64,000 bases of DNA from Acinetobacter sp. ANC 4204 (GCF_002135205.1 NZ_NEFZ01000007.1:1-64000), one strand, 5' to 3'. Shown: positions 44,996-54,338, counted from the stretch's first letter. The notes: generated by a model not told the origin, from the letters alone. Made by a program: numbers and translations.

Positions 44996-45433
44996 ATGCA
45001 ATTTTTTGATTTAAGCCAACAGTTTAATTTAAGCAATATTTTAACCCCATATAAAACACTTGATGATTTGGCTAAGCAAGAGTGGGTTCTAAGTAAAGTT
45101 CGTGTAGAGCATGATTGTTTAAGTGATCAAGACAATATAGAAGGACAAGTGGTTTTAAAGTCCAACGAAAATATTCAAATCGAACTCGAATGGCTCATCC
45201 AAGATACTGGACATGAACTATTGATCCAGTTTAAAGGAATAGAAACGCCAGTAACCGAAGAAACCTTTGTTCTCATCAAAGGTGCCCAGTTAATAGATGA
45301 AAGTCGAAGTCCTCTTTCCTCAAGTGCACTCAGTCTCTGGTTAGATGGAACTTTATTTCCCTTACTACCACAACTACGCCAGCAAATTAAAGCACGATTG
45401 AATTTATGGGACTATGTTGAATATGATGATTAA
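44996..45433 (+). CDS. Hypothetical protein, 145 aa
   Basis: I do not recognise this protein. It is soluble and acidic, with no signal peptide or membrane segment, one Cys, and a predicted beta-rich middle (IEGQVVLKSNENIQIELEWLIQDTGHELLIQFKGIETP). Near the C terminus is a hydrophobic stretch, SLWLDGTLFPLLPQLRQQIKARL, that is probably a helix. The ribosome binding site is weak. It is preceded by 259 bp without a gene and is convergent with the uracil-DNA glycosylase-like gene 36 bp away. Codon usage looks ordinary, and a frame of this length with few rare codons suggests a real gene. Confidence 0.7.
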   Translation: MQFFDLSQQFNLSNILTPYKTLDDLAKQEWVLSKVRVEHDCLSDQDNIEGQVVLKSNENIQIELEWLIQDTGHELLIQFKGIETPVTEETFVLIKGAQLIDESRSPLSSSALSLWLDGTLFPLLPQLRQQIKARLNLWDYVEYDD

Positions 45434-45469
45434 TACAAATCATTTATCCATCAGATCAACTAAAATGAC

Positions 45470-46063
45470 TTAAAGTAAGCCTATTTCTTTAAATAAGCAT
45501 TGATAAGCATCAGCTTTTTTCTCTAAAGCCAAAGGATAAGCGCGCGAAGAGGATGGCATGCGATACAGACCCAAGTCTCGTCCTGCAAAATGTGTCTCAG
45601 ACTTCATTCCAATTTGTGGTTTTAAAGTCCCATTAGGCATAGACAGCATGAGCGTATCAGTGGCTTTATCACCCGTAGTCATGACATTATGACACTCGGG
45701 CATCTGTTTAAGTAAATGTTGTAGATTGGTCGGGGTAACGATTTGTAGAAACTTATCCGAAGCATTGCCTTTTTGGCGGATCACTTTATAGGCTGTATCA
45801 AATATCGCAATACCTCGTTCATTTAAAAAAGTACGGATTTGTTGTTCTTTAAATGTCTTCTGCTCGATATTGAGAAAATAGTTTTTATCTTGAAAAAAAC
45901 ACAGACCAAATATTTTCCACATATCATTTTGAAAATTTGGATAATAAAAATCCATTTTCCAGCGTGTTTTCGGTGGAGGAAAACTACCTAGCATTAATAA
46001 TTTGGCATTCTGTGGTAAAAACGGTTTGAGTGGATGTGTTTCAATTTCAACTGAGGTCGTCAT
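45470..46063 (-). CDS. Uracil-DNA glycosylase superfamily protein
   Basis: The 197-aa protein begins with FLPQNAKLLMLGSFPPPKTRWKMDFYYPNFQNDMWKIFGL. The GSFPP motif is the counterpart of the water-activating loop of UDG-fold enzymes, followed by NDMWK. A late motif with SSRAYPLALEKKADAYQ matches the C-terminal part of the family. Such proteins may remove uracil or other damaged bases from DNA, though the exact substrate of this subfamily is uncertain. Eight bp separate it from the SGNH hydrolase gene upstream, so the two probably form an operon. Confidence 0.75.
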   Translation of the reverse strand: MTTSVEIETHPLKPFLPQNAKLLMLGSFPPPKTRWKMDFYYPNFQNDMWKIFGLCFFQDKNYFLNIEQKTFKEQQIRTFLNERGIAIFDTAYKVIRQKGNASDKFLQIVTPTNLQHLLKQMPECHNVMTTGDKATDTLMLSMPNGTLKPQIGMKSETHFAGRDLGLYRMPSSSRAYPLALEKKADAYQCLFKEIGLL

Positions 46064-46071
46064 AAATTATT

Positions 46072-46791
46072 TTAAACCCGTTCAAAATGCTGACGTATTT
46101 TTTCAGCTACTTGTTTACCCCATAGCTGATAAATTTCTTTGCTCGGGTGAAAGCCATCCTCTGCCATATCCAAATTCAGATTTTTAAATTTCTCTAAATC
46201 GTATTCAATCCAATCCATCTGCTGTTCTTGCGCAACAAATTGACTGAGTTTTAAATTCATCGCTTTAGCGTATTGACCAAATAACCATGCAAGTGGGTTT
46301 GGAAGTGCAGGAAACTGATCCATCGGAGGTACTCCCGATGCAATCGTCAGTTGTGGGCTAAATTTATGTTTGAGTATTTGATAAAGTTGTTTCTGTTTTA
46401 CGATCCAAGCCCGTGGCGAGGTAAATTTTGTAATGTCATTGACACCGACAGAAGTAATAATCACATCAAAATGCCGTGTCTCAAGTGTTTGAATGGCATG
46501 AATGACTTGATCTGTGGTGAAGCCAGTCGTTGCATGTAAATAAAATTGAATACTAAATTCAGATGACAGCTCAGTTAAAATTGAACCTAATAATGCATCA
46601 TCCTGCACATTTACACCAACACCTGCTGCCGCTGAGTCACCTAAAATGAGTAATGACAGTGTTTTGCCTACACCTTTTTTTCCAACACGCTCACCAATTG
46701 GCTCGGGCAGTCGTGGTGTATTTTTTTTTACTTGGTAACCCTGTACAAGAATGACAGGAACTAAAACAAGTGTATAAATTTTTAAGCGCAT
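46072..46791 (-). CDS. SGNH/GDSL-family hydrolase
   Basis: This 239-aa protein starts with a hydrophobic segment (IYTLVLVPVILVQGYQV) that may be a signal anchor. It has the SGNH blocks: LLILGDSAAAGVGVN (block I with the nucleophilic Ser, about 49-63), a Gly-containing block TTGFTTDQVI, SVGVNDITKF (block III) and AEDGFHPSKEIYQLWG (block V with Asp and His). These make it an esterase/lipase/acyl-hydrolase of the family; the substrate is unknown. It is probably exported or membrane-tethered. It is in an operon with the UDG-like gene, 8 bp apart. Confidence 0.85.
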   Translation of the reverse strand: MRLKIYTLVLVPVILVQGYQVKKNTPRLPEPIGERVGKKGVGKTLSLLILGDSAAAGVGVNVQDDALLGSILTELSSEFSIQFYLHATTGFTTDQVIHAIQTLETRHFDVIITSVGVNDITKFTSPRAWIVKQKQLYQILKHKFSPQLTIASGVPPMDQFPALPNPLAWLFGQYAKAMNLKLSQFVAQEQQMDWIEYDLEKFKNLNLDMAEDGFHPSKEIYQLWGKQVAEKIRQHFERV

Positions 46792-47043
46792 GTTAGCTAA
46801 CTAGATCTCCGGTAGCCTAAATATAAAAACAGTATACGTTGAATTGAATCCATGCAAAGAATGAAAAACTGTAAAGTTAAAAAACATATTTAGAAAACTG
46901 CCATAACACGCAAAGTAAACATTTGGCATTTCCTACATTCAAATTCACTATTTTTAATATATGAACAACCATAAACATGCCAGTTGAGCAATTTAACTCT
47001 CAGCAGATCAAGTCAAAAATCCATCTTTTTTCAGCTTAATTTT

Positions 47044-47367
47044 TTATTTTTCTAAATGACAAATATAATCAACCACTTCGCTTGCCATCATACTAAAGCG
47101 ACTATTGGCAGGCACATCAAAACTTTCACCCGCATGATAAAGCATCATCTCAGTCTGTAACCCAATTTTGACTTGGCATTGACCTGAAACAATTTCAATA
47201 TGTTCCGCAACATGTGTTTCAAAAGTTAAAGGTTGATCTGTAGGCAAAATAACCCCTAGGGTCTTTTGTGAACCATCTTCACATTGAATGACATGACTGA
47301 TTGAGCGCCCACCAAAGTGAACATTGGGTTTTTTTCTTACCGAAACAAAGTCGAACTGATTTGACAT
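47044..47367 (-). CDS. ppnP: Pyrimidine/purine nucleoside phosphorylase PpnP
   Basis: A small cupin of the UPF0345/DUF1255 family, 107 aa from the ATG at 47367 (SNQFDFVSVRKKPNVHFGGRSISHVIQCEDGS). GAGG lies 8 bases before that start, so I prefer it to ATG 47373 and GTG 47376. The cupin core is TLGVILPTDQPLTFETHVAEHIEIVSGQCQVKI, then HAGESFDVPANSRFSM. Family members phosphorolyse uridine, adenosine, guanosine, cytidine and others to base plus ribose 1-phosphate. It is monocistronic. Nothing else in the neighbourhood points to nucleoside metabolism. Confidence 0.88.
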   Translation of the reverse strand: MSNQFDFVSVRKKPNVHFGGRSISHVIQCEDGSQKTLGVILPTDQPLTFETHVAEHIEIVSGQCQVKIGLQTEMMLYHAGESFDVPANSRFSMMASEVVDYICHLEK

Positions 47368-47547
47368 CTTCATCACCTCTTTTCTTCAATGCTACACTGA
47401 TTTTATGACTAACTCATGAATGCATTTAAATCTGAATGCAGAAAAGACACCGTAATCTATAGTAAGCATTGGGGCTTAAAACTCTTGGTCACTGCTCTGC
47501 TTGAGTACTACCCTTATCAAAATATGCTCTTTATAAATTTAAACCCC

Positions 47548-47580
47548 AAAAGCTCCTTGCATTGCACAAGAAGCTTTTAT
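47548..47580 (-). terminator. Terminator of the DUF1254/DUF1214 gene
   Basis: On the minus strand AAAAGCTTCTTG and CAAGGAGCTTTT pair with G-U wobbles around a TGCAATG loop and end in TTTT. Confidence 0.6.
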
Positions 47581-47594
47581 TGTCTTGCTTAGTT

Positions 47595-49040
47595 CTATTT
47601 CACTCGCTCCACTTGTGGCAAAGCATATTCACCAGACAAAATAGCGTCATTTGGCTGGTACAAACGTAAAATTAGATAAAAATTGCCTTTAGGTGCTGGT
47701 AACCAATTAGATACCGCTTTGCCAGCTGGCTTTTTATTCTGAATTAGAATATCAAATGAACCATCGGCATTCACCTTAAAACCTTGCGTATCAGAACCAA
47801 TTTTAAATCTATTTAGCTCATTACTTACCAACATTTTACTCTGCTCATCATAGATCGTAACAGACCAAAAAGCATTCACAGGTGGTGCTTTTTTGAAATG
47901 AATCGAATATTGGTTTTTACCTGTTAAGACTTGACCATCAGCATCAGTATAGCGAATTGGATACATGGCTTCTTTTTGCCCATTTCCACCCAAATAAGGC
48001 CCAGTAATCAGGGAACGTAATGGATAATTAAAGCCGAAGTTATCATTATTAGGTGCCCAGTCCCAACCATTACGAACTGAGGAAGAATAAGGGAACGCAG
48101 AAACAACTGCTTTAGGCCCATCTTCTAAGCCCTTTAGTAGACCTTTTTTCTCAGCAGGAAACATCTTGCTTGGCTCGAAACCATCCTTGGTTAAACCAAG
48201 ACGAGAAAATTGAGCAAACATTGCCTCATCAGCCGCACGTACTTTATTGTACTTAAGAGCAAAAGCGAGATGTGTCATAAAGCCTAAAGGATCATTACCA
48301 ATTTCAGGCATTGGATCTAATTTAGCATTAACATGTATTTTACCACTGAGCGGAGTAAGCTTAAATGCATCCTGCAATTTATGAACAGCAGTTAAGTCTT
48401 CACCTTGAGTGATACGAATTCGTCCCCATAACCAAACTTTATCTGTTGTTACATCTAGTCGTTGAACGCCTGCAGGTAAGGTGCCTTTCCATCCAGGTGG
48501 CACCAACGCAAATTTACCAGCCTTTGTTCCAGTTGTGCGTCGACCAATATAGTGTTCTAACTCCTGCCACATATTAAATACATCAATGACATAATAGCGA
48601 TCATGCGTATCTGGGACAGTGAGAATATAAGGTTCATCGAGTTTAACCACACTGCTCATATAAGCTGTGTCATTATTAGGTGTTGGCATATCCTTGGCAG
48701 TATCCGTTGCCAATTCACGCGCCCATCCAATTTGGTTCAGTGGTGCACGATAGCTCGTTGCAGGTTTTGGGTTAGGTACATCAATATATTCTCGAATTAT
48801 TCGTTCCATACGTACAAGTGGGTAACCCCAAATATAGGCCTGCACCCCTTGAGTATAGCCATCAATCTCCAATCCTTCATCAATAGCCTCAGGATTAATT
48901 GGCGTCGTTAATAAAGGGTCTGGGTAACTCTGTGAGGGGGTGGCCGCCAATACATTCGTGGCAAATAAAACTGGCGCTGTTGCAAGCAACAAATATGTAC
49001 TTATAACTTTTAACTTTTTTGGTAATTCGTATTTATTCAT
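47595..49040 (-). CDS. Exported DUF1254/DUF1214 protein
   Basis: I take the ATG at 49040 (481 aa), which has AAGG upstream and starts a signal peptide, YELPKKLKVISTYLLLATAPVLFATNVLA with cleavage before ATPSQ; the frame stays open 19 codons further. The N-terminal half is DUF1254 (VQAYIWGYPLVRMERIIREYI ... TPNNDTAYMSSVVKLDEPYILTVPDTHDRYYVIDVFNMWQELE). The C-terminal half is DUF1214 (SIHFKKAPPVNAFWSVTIYDEQSKMLVSNELNRFKIGS ... NWLPAPKGNFYLILRLYQPND). The function of these domains is unknown; they are common in Acinetobacter and other Proteobacteria. It is periplasmic or exported and monocistronic. Confidence 0.85.
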   Translation of the reverse strand: MNKYELPKKLKVISTYLLLATAPVLFATNVLAATPSQSYPDPLLTTPINPEAIDEGLEIDGYTQGVQAYIWGYPLVRMERIIREYIDVPNPKPATSYRAPLNQIGWARELATDTAKDMPTPNNDTAYMSSVVKLDEPYILTVPDTHDRYYVIDVFNMWQELEHYIGRRTTGTKAGKFALVPPGWKGTLPAGVQRLDVTTDKVWLWGRIRITQGEDLTAVHKLQDAFKLTPLSGKIHVNAKLDPMPEIGNDPLGFMTHLAFALKYNKVRAADEAMFAQFSRLGLTKDGFEPSKMFPAEKKGLLKGLEDGPKAVVSAFPYSSSVRNGWDWAPNNDNFGFNYPLRSLITGPYLGGNGQKEAMYPIRYTDADGQVLTGKNQYSIHFKKAPPVNAFWSVTIYDEQSKMLVSNELNRFKIGSDTQGFKVNADGSFDILIQNKKPAGKAVSNWLPAPKGNFYLILRLYQPNDAILSGEYALPQVERVK

Positions 49041-49097
49041 TATTAAAACCTTTTTAAAAGTATTAATGGGAAATGAAATTTCCTCTTCGTTATTCAT

Positions 49098-49414
49098 ATC
49101 ACACTATTAACATAAATATAAGGGGGGAAATCACCTTGCGAAGCAGATGCCATTAAACTTAATAAACATGATAAATGATTTTCTTGAGATCAGAATATCC
49201 TCCTTAAAATCAAGGAAATTCATAGCGTAATAGTCGGATTAAGTTAACGACATATTTATTCAAATTTTCATATAAAAATGAAACAATACAAGTCCTGTGA
49301 TTTATTTCGGCAATTAAAGTCATTATATTTTTATTGGTGACATCACAGCATATTAAATATGATTGAAGCAAAAGAAAGCTGACTTGGGCAGAAATCAGCT
49401 TTCTAAAAGTAGAA
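49098..49414. other. Intergenic region between the DUF1254 gene and the SDR operon
   Basis: About 317 bp, AT-rich, with no supported gene. It holds the terminator of the SDR operon at 49374-49403 and presumably the promoter of the DUF1254 gene, which cannot be assigned. Confidence 0.4.
49374..49403 (-). terminator. Terminator of the SDR-to-acyl-CoA dehydrogenase operon
   Basis: GAAAGCTGA (49374-49382) and TCAGCTTTC (49395-49403) form a perfect 9-bp stem with a 12-base loop, followed by T residues on the minus strand. Confidence 0.75.
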
Positions 49415-50158
49415 TTAGCCCAGTTTATTAACCAATTTCAGTGGTAAAACTTTCATCGCTAAACCGAGCGGTAACCAAGGCCATTTAGGAACATAGGCTT
49501 TTACTGGAGCTTTTTCAATTTCTGCTGCCAAGAGTCGTGAACCTGTTTTTTCATCCACTTCAAAAGGCAGTGGTTTAGCACCCTCGTTGATTTCTGTACG
49601 AATATAGCCAGGGAAAATCGTGGTGACTTTGATTGGGGTATTCAGCAGTTCGGCACGGATCCCTTCAGCCAAATGTGCAACACCTGCTTTACTTGCACCG
49701 TATGCTGTCAAATGTTTCGGCATACCACGGACTGCACTCATAGACGAGATAACAACCAAATGTCCTGCATTTTGCTCACGGAAAATTTCAACCGCAGCTT
49801 CACACTGTGCCAAAGCTGAAATAAAGTTGGTTTCTACCGTAGCTTTATTAATTGCAAAACTTCCTTTACCAATACGACGCCCATCACCAATTCCAGCATT
49901 GACAATGACTCGATCTAAATGACCAAAGTCTTGTTTAAATGCGCGAAACACTTCGAAGACTTGTTCATAATTGGTCACATCTAAAACTTTAGTTATGACT
50001 TTTACCCCGTACTGGCTTTCAAGTTCTTGCTTTAAGCTTTCAAGGCGTTCCAAGCGCCGTGCACAAATAGCCAAATTGTAGCCTTTTTGCGCAAATTCGC
50101 GTGCCATACCTGCACCAATACCAGAACTTGCCCCTGTAATTAAAATTGTTTTAGCCAT
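49415..50158 (-). CDS. Short-chain dehydrogenase/reductase (SDR)
   Basis: The 247-aa protein has the classical SDR pattern: cofactor loop TGASSGIGAGMAREFA (about 7-22), NAGIGDG, the catalytic Ser in VVISSMSAVRG, and YGASKAGVAHLAEG with Tyr and Lys. It reduces or oxidises an alcohol/ketone using NAD(P)(H); the substrate is not evident. It is the last gene of a four-gene operon with a histidine phosphatase, an APH-type kinase and an acyl-CoA dehydrogenase, so a role in breaking down a hydroxy or oxo fatty acid is plausible. It is 15 bp from the phosphatase gene. Confidence 0.88.
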   Translation of the reverse strand: MAKTILITGASSGIGAGMAREFAQKGYNLAICARRLERLESLKQELESQYGVKVITKVLDVTNYEQVFEVFRAFKQDFGHLDRVIVNAGIGDGRRIGKGSFAINKATVETNFISALAQCEAAVEIFREQNAGHLVVISSMSAVRGMPKHLTAYGASKAGVAHLAEGIRAELLNTPIKVTTIFPGYIRTEINEGAKPLPFEVDEKTGSRLLAAEIEKAPVKAYVPKWPWLPLGLAMKVLPLKLVNKLG

Positions 50159-50173
50159 GTCTTAATCCTTCCC

Positions 50174-50872
50174 TTAGATCCATGTCAATAAGTTTGAGTT
50201 TTCGGCTTTAATAAAATGATGTTCATTGAGGCTTAACAGTTGTGGTTCATTCCCCACCAAGCGCAAAGTGGTCATGCTACTGTTGGCAATGGCCCAATTT
50301 AAAGCGAAGGTTTTATTTGGACTCAGTCCTAACAGCTTACCAGCCACCACTGAAATCACACCACCTGAAGTAAACACCACAGCATAGCGCGGCTTAGTTT
50401 GTGCCAGTTCATCACACAAATCTTGTAAAGCACCTTCAATACGACTTTTAAAAGCAGGCCACGATTCATCATATTCATGATGATAGTCACCACCTGTCCA
50501 GCGTTCAATTGCCCCTTCAAATATCTTGGCCAAATAAGCACGTGGATTGGATTCTTTGGCCACATCAGCTTTGAGTAAGTGCGGCTCATTAAAACGCGGT
50601 TCATAGTGGGCAAAGACTTGCTGATGATTAAACTCATTCCATGCAGAATTGGTCAAAACATCCACTTCAGGAAAACATTCCGCCAAAGAAATACACGCGG
50701 TTTGCTGATGTCGTTGCATAGAGCCAGACACCGCTACAGGTGCTTCTTTTAAAATTTGATCAAAATATTGACCCAAAATTTTGGCTTGCAACTCTCCATT
50801 TGGTGAAAGTTGGTCATAACTTTCAGCACCAAAAGATGCTTGTCCGTGGCGAATGAAATAAATAGTGGTCAT
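50174..50872 (-). CDS. Histidine phosphatase family protein
   Basis: The 232-aa protein has the phosphoglycerate-mutase-like signature: FIRHGQASFGAESYDQLSPNGELQAKILG (about 5-33) with the RHG phosphohistidine motif, an SGSMQRHQQTA second Arg, a central HYEPRFNEPHLL insert and the C-terminal VFTSGGVISVVAGKLLG in place of the usual GHGG. Members dephosphorylate varied small molecules. In this operon the target might be the product of the neighbouring kinase, but this is inference. Its ATG overlaps the stop codon of the kinase gene by four bases, so translation is coupled. Confidence 0.87.
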   Translation of the reverse strand: MTTIYFIRHGQASFGAESYDQLSPNGELQAKILGQYFDQILKEAPVAVSGSMQRHQQTACISLAECFPEVDVLTNSAWNEFNHQQVFAHYEPRFNEPHLLKADVAKESNPRAYLAKIFEGAIERWTGGDYHHEYDESWPAFKSRIEGALQDLCDELAQTKPRYAVVFTSGGVISVVAGKLLGLSPNKTFALNWAIANSSMTTLRLVGNEPQLLSLNEHHFIKAENSNLLTWI

Positions 50873-51990
50873 TTACCTAAAATTTCCTTCATTTTGACAA
50901 TATATTTTTGTGCCACATCATTGGCCTCAATTTTCTGTAAACCAATCAGTTTGAGCGCGCGAATGTGTAAAGCATGAATGACTATCCAAAAATCTTTAAA
51001 GGCAGGGTTATTGGTCTGTTTATGGTGATAACGATAATAAATCTGTTGTGCAATTACAGCTAAACGGAAAATGCCAAAGACTTCATAGAAAGTCCAATTG
51101 TCCGTTTCTAAGCCTGTTTTTTCTAAATAATAATCCACCACTTGTTTACGTGTGAACATTCCCTTTAAGTTAGTCGGCTGGCGACGTGTCGCTTTAAACA
51201 AAGCATTGTCAGATTCTTCAACCCAATAAGCCAAAGCCGAACCTAAGTCCATGAGTGGATCGCCAAGCGTTGCCATTTCCCAATCTAAAACGCCAATAAT
51301 TTGCGTCGGATGATTCGGATCTAAAATGACATTATCAAAACGCCAATCATTATGAATCACACAGGTTTTTGAATCCGCAGGAATGTTGTCTTTGAGCCAA
51401 TTCCGCACATATTTAAATGAAGGCACATTAATGGTTTTGGCTTTCTGAAAGCGTGCATCCCAACCTTCAACTTGACGGCGGCAGTAACCCTCACCCTTGC
51501 CTAGGTTTTCCAGTTCTGTGCCTTGATAAGGTACTTGATGCAACTCGATGAGTTTATCAATCACATTGACACATAACTCACGAACTTGGGTTTCACTGAA
51601 ATTCAACTCTCTAGGCAAATTAGCACGTGGAATAATGCCTTCTACGCGTTTCATTACATAGAAGTCACAGCCAAGAACAGATTCGTCCTGACACAATGCA
51701 ACCATTTCAGGTAAAACAGGATAAAACGGACTTAAGTTCTTCTGTACATGATATTCACGTGCCATATCATGTGCAGATTTGGCTTTGGTCCCTTTCGGCG
51801 GGCGACGTAAAATCAGGTCAAGATTGTCGTATTTCAACCGATACGTCCAGTTCGATGCACCACCAGAGTATTGTGTCACCTCGACCGGCCCTTGTAAGTC
51901 GACACCTTGTGCTTTGAGCCAGTTTTCTACGGCTACAGCATCTAGTTCTTCACCCGCCCGAACTGTTCCACCTACATCAATCGCTGACAT
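50869..51990 (-). CDS. APH-type phosphotransferase (ACAD10/ACAD11-like kinase)
   Basis: This 373-aa protein belongs to the aminoglycoside phosphotransferase/choline kinase fold. Visible motifs are VTQYSGGASNWTYRLKYDNLDLILRRPPKGTKAKSAHDMAREYHVQKNL (nucleotide loop and Lys region), VIHNDWRFDNVILDP (about 214-228; catalytic loop) and GVLDWEMATLGDPLMDLGSALAYW (metal-binding Asp). GTKAKSAHDMAREY is characteristic of bacterial homologues of the N-terminal kinase domain of ACAD10 and ACAD11. A separate acyl-CoA dehydrogenase gene lies 94 bp upstream, the same pair of functions. These kinases phosphorylate 4-hydroxyacyl-CoAs in the animal system; the substrate here is inferred. Confidence 0.88.
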   Translation of the reverse strand: MSAIDVGGTVRAGEELDAVAVENWLKAQGVDLQGPVEVTQYSGGASNWTYRLKYDNLDLILRRPPKGTKAKSAHDMAREYHVQKNLSPFYPVLPEMVALCQDESVLGCDFYVMKRVEGIIPRANLPRELNFSETQVRELCVNVIDKLIELHQVPYQGTELENLGKGEGYCRRQVEGWDARFQKAKTINVPSFKYVRNWLKDNIPADSKTCVIHNDWRFDNVILDPNHPTQIIGVLDWEMATLGDPLMDLGSALAYWVEESDNALFKATRRQPTNLKGMFTRKQVVDYYLEKTGLETDNWTFYEVFGIFRLAVIAQQIYYRYHHKQTNNPAFKDFWIVIHALHIRALKLIGLQKIEANDVAQKYIVKMKEILGK

Positions 51991-52084
51991 TTTCTTTTTC
52001 CCAAACTATCAATCTTTTCTTCACGGTTTAGAAGATCATCTATTCTTTTCAAACTGCGAACCAAATAGATGATCTATCCCACTC

Positions 52085-53326
52085 TTATTTTTTACGACGT
52101 GTACTATGTCCACGTTTTGCTAACTCTAATTTGGCAATCATGCCTTTATGCACTTCATCTGGTCCATCTGCCAAACGCAGTGAACGAGCTTGAGCAAAGA
52201 AGCCAGTCAAAGGTGTATCTCGTGATACTCCTGCACCGCCGTGAATTTGAATGGCCATATCGACCACTTTTTCAAGCACACTTGGTGCAACCACTTTGAT
52301 GGCAGAGATTTCTGTTAATGCCGCCATATTCCCTAAAGTATCCATTTTATACGCAGCATACAAGGTTAATAAACGTGCTTGATCAATCGCAACACGCGCA
52401 TCTGCCACACGCTCTAGGTTCCCACCTAGTTTTAAAATTTCTTTGCCAAATGCAGTACGGCTCATCCCACGGTCAATCATTAACTCTAAAGATTTTTCCG
52501 CAGCCCCAATACAACGCATGCAGTGATGAATACGTCCAGGCCCTAAACGACCTTGCGCAATCTCAAAACCTTGACCTGCGCCACCAATAAAGTTAGAAAC
52601 AGGTACACGAACATTATTAAAGCTAATTTCGCCGTGACCATGTGGAGCATCATAGTCACCAAAGACTGGTAACATCCGTTCTATTTTGACTCCAGCAGTT
52701 TCAACAGGCACTAGAACCATCGAATGTTGATGGTGGCGATCTTTGGTTTCATCGGGTGTATGCGCCATAAAAATAATAATTTTGGCATTTGGGTCACCTA
52801 AGCCTGAAGACCACCATTTACGTCCATTTAAAACAATTTCATCGCCTTCGATCACAGCTGTTGCTTGCATATTGGTCGCATCAGATGAAGCAACAGCAGG
52901 TTCTGTCATACAGAAAACAGAGCGAATTTTTCCATCTAGGAGTTGAGTCAACCATTGTTGCTTTTGCTCTTCTGAACCATAACGCCATAATACCTCCATA
53001 TTGCCACTGTCAGGTGCATTACAGTTAAATACGGTCGGCGCAAGAAGACTCCGACCTGTGAGTTCTGCAATGTGAGCATACTCTTGTACGGATAGACCTT
53101 GGCCCAACTCTGGACACGGCAAAAACATATTCCATAACCCAGCAGCTTTTGCTTTTGCTTTTAGCACTTCAAGTTGTACAGGCCACTGCCATTTAGTCCA
53201 GTCCCCACCTTGATTGAGCTCATGTACTTCATGCCAGAACTCGGTTTCAATAGGTTCAATTTCATTTTGAATAAATTGTTTAGTACGTTGTACATAATCT
53301 TGAGCACGTGCCGATAGTTCAAACAT
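52085..53326 (-). CDS. Acyl-CoA dehydrogenase (ACAD10/11-like)
   Basis: The 413-aa FAD enzyme has the acyl-CoA dehydrogenase architecture: helical N terminus, a middle beta domain with FCMTEPAVASSDATNMQATAVIEGDEIVLNGRKWWSSGLGDPNAKIIIFM (about 138-187), and a C-terminal helical domain ending with IQIHGGAGVSRDTPLTGFFAQARSLRLADGPDEVHKGMIAKLEL. The IHGGAGVS and RLADGPDEVH segments place it in the ACAD10/11-related subgroup. It probably acts on an acyl-CoA made available by the downstream kinase. It is the first gene of the operon; the divergent LysR gene lies 94 bp away and is the likely regulator. Confidence 0.9.
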   Translation of the reverse strand: MFELSARAQDYVQRTKQFIQNEIEPIETEFWHEVHELNQGGDWTKWQWPVQLEVLKAKAKAAGLWNMFLPCPELGQGLSVQEYAHIAELTGRSLLAPTVFNCNAPDSGNMEVLWRYGSEEQKQQWLTQLLDGKIRSVFCMTEPAVASSDATNMQATAVIEGDEIVLNGRKWWSSGLGDPNAKIIIFMAHTPDETKDRHHQHSMVLVPVETAGVKIERMLPVFGDYDAPHGHGEISFNNVRVPVSNFIGGAGQGFEIAQGRLGPGRIHHCMRCIGAAEKSLELMIDRGMSRTAFGKEILKLGGNLERVADARVAIDQARLLTLYAAYKMDTLGNMAALTEISAIKVVAPSVLEKVVDMAIQIHGGAGVSRDTPLTGFFAQARSLRLADGPDEVHKGMIAKLELAKRGHSTRRKK

Positions 53327-53420
53327 GACGACTTCCTTCGATATATTTTGATATTTTCGCTTTACATCAACATAACCTGAAAACTAATATGAACAAAATG
53401 ATTTTATTTTATAGACAAAC

Positions 53421-54338
53421 ATGACTAATATTCATAGTAAGTCCCCTATCGACATGGGACTTTTTCATCGTATTGATATTAATTTATACCCACTTTTTAT
53501 TGCCATTTATGAGCAAAAAAGTATTTCAAAAGCAGCGCAGATCTTGTCGATTACACAATCTGCGGCAAGCCATGCCTTGCAACGCTTACGGGGGCATTTA
53601 AAAGATGATTTGTTCGTTCGTTCGGGCAGCCAAATGCTTCCAACCCCTTTTGCCGAGCAAAGTTATCCCATCATTAAAAGTGCTCTAATTGCAATTCAAA
53701 GTATCTCTATTCAGCAGCAAAGCTTTGATCCAAACATGGTAAACAGCTTAAAAATTGCCATTCATGATGAAATCGAACCTATTATTTTCCCAAAGTTAGT
53801 TGCTCACTTTCAGAAACTTGGCTTAAGTATTCAATTCGTAAGTAGCAAACTCGACCGCAAAACAGTCGATGCTGATTTGGTTTCTCAGCAAATTGATTTT
53901 GTGATTGACTTAGAGCAAAATTTTGGTGAAAGAATTCAATTTAATAGCTTAGTTAAGGACCAATTTGTCGCATGTACACTACTTAAACAGATTGATGCGA
54001 ATACTTACTTGGCTGCCCCACATATTGGTGTGTCTTCGCGGCGCACTGGCATTTTGGTTGAAGACATTTATTTAAATCGGAAACAACTATCTCGGCAAGT
54101 CTTTTTACGCTGTCAACACTATTCCACTGCATTGCAAATTTTAGAGCAATACCCCAATGCAATTTTAACGATTCCTAAAAATATTCTGACTCATCTCAAT
54201 ATCTCCCCGTCTCTCAATATTTTTGATGTACCTATTGAACTGCCGAAAATGAATATTGGTATTTATTGGCATAAGAATTTGTCTGAAAATAAAAGACATC
54301 TTTTTTTGAAATCTGAAATTTTTAAAATTTTTGCTTAG
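53421..54338 (+). CDS. LysR-family regulator divergent from the acyl-CoA dehydrogenase operon
   Basis: The 305-aa protein has an N-terminal winged HTH (INLYPLFIAIYEQKSISKAAQILSITQSAASHALQRLRGHLKDDLFVRSG, about 20-68) and a LysR effector domain. It is 94 bp from, and divergent to, the acyl-CoA dehydrogenase gene, the arrangement in which LysR regulators usually control the neighbouring operon. The ribosome binding site before the ATG at 53421 is weak. A 17-bp direct repeat covers the last codons and stop codon and is repeated 30 bp further on. The inducer cannot be predicted. Confidence 0.9.
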   Translation: MTNIHSKSPIDMGLFHRIDINLYPLFIAIYEQKSISKAAQILSITQSAASHALQRLRGHLKDDLFVRSGSQMLPTPFAEQSYPIIKSALIAIQSISIQQQSFDPNMVNSLKIAIHDEIEPIIFPKLVAHFQKLGLSIQFVSSKLDRKTVDADLVSQQIDFVIDLEQNFGERIQFNSLVKDQFVACTLLKQIDANTYLAAPHIGVSSRRTGILVEDIYLNRKQLSRQVFLRCQHYSTALQILEQYPNAILTIPKNILTHLNISPSLNIFDVPIELPKMNIGIYWHKNLSENKRHLFLKSEIFKIFA

